A stretch of 5,747 nucleotides of DNA from Collinsella sp. (GTDB lineage Bacteria; Actinomycetota; Coriobacteriia; Coriobacteriales; Coriobacteriaceae). The notes under the pieces were generated by a model, which was given only the letters and a program-made list of their open reading frames with translations, made no database searches and had not been told where the DNA came from. Of this stretch, positions 4,879 to 5,747 are shown piece after piece. Every line of letters begins with the position of its first letter. Position 1 is the stretch's first letter. Location of the stretch: positions 1 through 5,747 of the forward strand of contig DYAA01000177.1 in the NCBI GenBank assembly GCA_019419405.1. The letters are read 5' to 3'. Made by a program: the position numbers and the translations under genes.

Positions 4879-5747
4879 GTGGCGAACGCCATCGATCAGC
4901 TCACGGACCGCGTGCTCGTGCTCGGCCGCCTCACCATCGTTCGCCGTGCCATTACTGCCGTGGCGGTCACCATATCCGCCGTACTGCAGACGTTTCTGAT
5001 CCAGGCGTTCATTCGGCCCGCCAACCTGCTCCCGAGCGGCCTCACCGGCGTCGCGGTCCTGCTCGATCGCATCACCTCGTTCGGCGGCGTTCATATCGAC
5101 ATCTCGCTCGGCATGCTCGCGCTCAACATTCCCGTGGCGCTTCTGTGCTGGAGCGGCATCAGCAAGCGCTTCGTTATCTTCTCGATGATGCAGGTCGTGC
5201 TTTCTTCGCTGTTCCTCAATGTCTTTCACTTTGCCCCGTTTTTGGGCGACAAGATCATGCTTGTCATTTTTGGCGGCGTTGTCTCGGGCCTGGGCGCTGC
5301 CATCGCGCTTAAGTCCGGCGCATCTACCGGCGGCACCGACTTTATCGCGCTGTGGGTCTCCAATCACACGGGCAAGACCATTTGGGGCGTCATCTTTGGT
5401 TTCAACTGCTTTATCCTGGCGATCTTTGGCTTTATATTTGGCTGGGACAATGCGGCGTACTCCATCGTGTTCCAGTTTATTTCGACCAAGACCATCGACA
5501 GTTTCTATCGTCGCTACGATCGCGTGACGCTGCAGATCACGACGCGTAAGGCAGACGAGATCATGACTGCCTACGTAAACCATTTTCAGCACGGCATTAG
5601 CTGCGCCGAGGTCGTCGGCGGATACAGCCGTGAAAAGATGTACTTGCTGCACACCGTTGTCTCGACCTACGAGAGCCAAGACATTATCAAGCTGGTGTGT
5701 GACGTTGATCCCGGCGCCGTGATCAACGTGTTCCACACGCTCAACTT
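4879..5747 (+). CDS. YitT-family membrane protein (DUF161 plus DUF2179), 3' end outside window
   Basis: At least 289 residues are encoded and the frame is still open at the window edge. The start is GTG, chosen because AAAGGAG (4867-4873) lies five bases upstream and the protein then begins in front of its first membrane helix. Hydrophobic segments lie at about 23-43, 50-64, 74-93, 97-117, 122-144 and 169-189. The DUF161 signature GASTGGTDFIALW is at 147-159. A soluble C-terminal domain from about 212 (RYDRVTLQITTRKADEI) matches the DUF2179 type found in the YitT family, with GGYSREKMYLLHTVVS at 247-262. Such proteins usually have about 280-300 residues, so only a short tail should be missing. 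The family's function is largely unknown; a transport role is suspected. The upstream terminator and own promoter argue that it is unrelated to the PTS operon. Confidence 0.9.
   Translation, partial: MANAIDQLTDRVLVLGRLTIVRRAITAVAVTISAVLQTFLIQAFIRPANLLPSGLTGVAVLLDRITSFGGVHIDISLGMLALNIPVALLCWSGISKRFVIFSMMQVVLSSLFLNVFHFAPFLGDKIMLVIFGGVVSGLGAAIALKSGASTGGTDFIALWVSNHTGKTIWGVIFGFNCFILAIFGFIFGWDNAAYSIVFQFISTKTIDSFYRRYDRVTLQITTRKADEIMTAYVNHFQHGISCAEVVGGYSREKMYLLHTVVSTYESQDIIKLVCDVDPGAVINVFHTLN

Noticed and set aside
4852..5736. 294-codon minus-strand open frame across the YitT-family gene
   Set aside because: The plus frame in the same place encodes a clear YitT-type membrane protein with its own GTG start and ribosome site.

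Overview
The window is high in GC, with C-ending codons, strong purine-rich Shine-Dalgarno sites and short intergenic gaps. Together with the gene content and the style of the intergenic palindromes, this suggests a gut actinobacterium of the Coriobacteriia, most likely Collinsella or a close relative. The assignment is inference from composition and gene type; there is no rRNA or marker gene here to prove it.

Layout. Bases 1-99 are a leader with a perfect TATAAT box and several small direct and inverted repeats. Then come four co-oriented genes: a fused mannose-family PTS EIIAB (100-1023), EIIC (1060-1854), EIID (1868-2701) and, after a 197-base hairpin-rich gap, a two-domain SIS sugar-phosphate deglycase closely resembling Bacillus subtilis FrlB (2899-3882). 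A good intrinsic terminator at 3917-3948 closes this unit. Next is a stand-alone HAD-superfamily phosphatase/phosphomutase-like gene (4043-4672). It is bracketed almost to the base by two 45-bp copies of a REP-like palindrome in opposite orientation (3984-4028 and 4660-4704) and followed by a second strong terminator (4718-4757). The window ends inside a YitT-family membrane protein gene (GTG start at 4879, open at 5747) with its own candidate promoter.

How the genes work together. The first four genes read as a complete uptake-and-cleavage module. The EIIABCD complex would import and phosphorylate a glycated amine, and the SIS enzyme would split the 6-phosphorylated product into a hexose 6-phosphate and the free amine or amino acid. 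No FrlD-type kinase is present or needed, because the PTS does the phosphorylation. The nearest described precedents are the Salmonella gfr and Enterococcus glucoselysine systems, which pair a mannose-family PTS with deglycases, and the reported use of epsilon-fructoselysine by Collinsella intestinalis. The exact substrate (fructoselysine, glucoselysine or another fructosamine) cannot be read from the sequence. The HAD and YitT genes are separated from this unit by terminators and are probably independent.

The most unusual DNA-level features are the inverted repeat pair around the HAD gene and the structured EIID-frlB gap. In that gap a perfect 13-bp hairpin carries an arm that is also complementary to the frlB start region.
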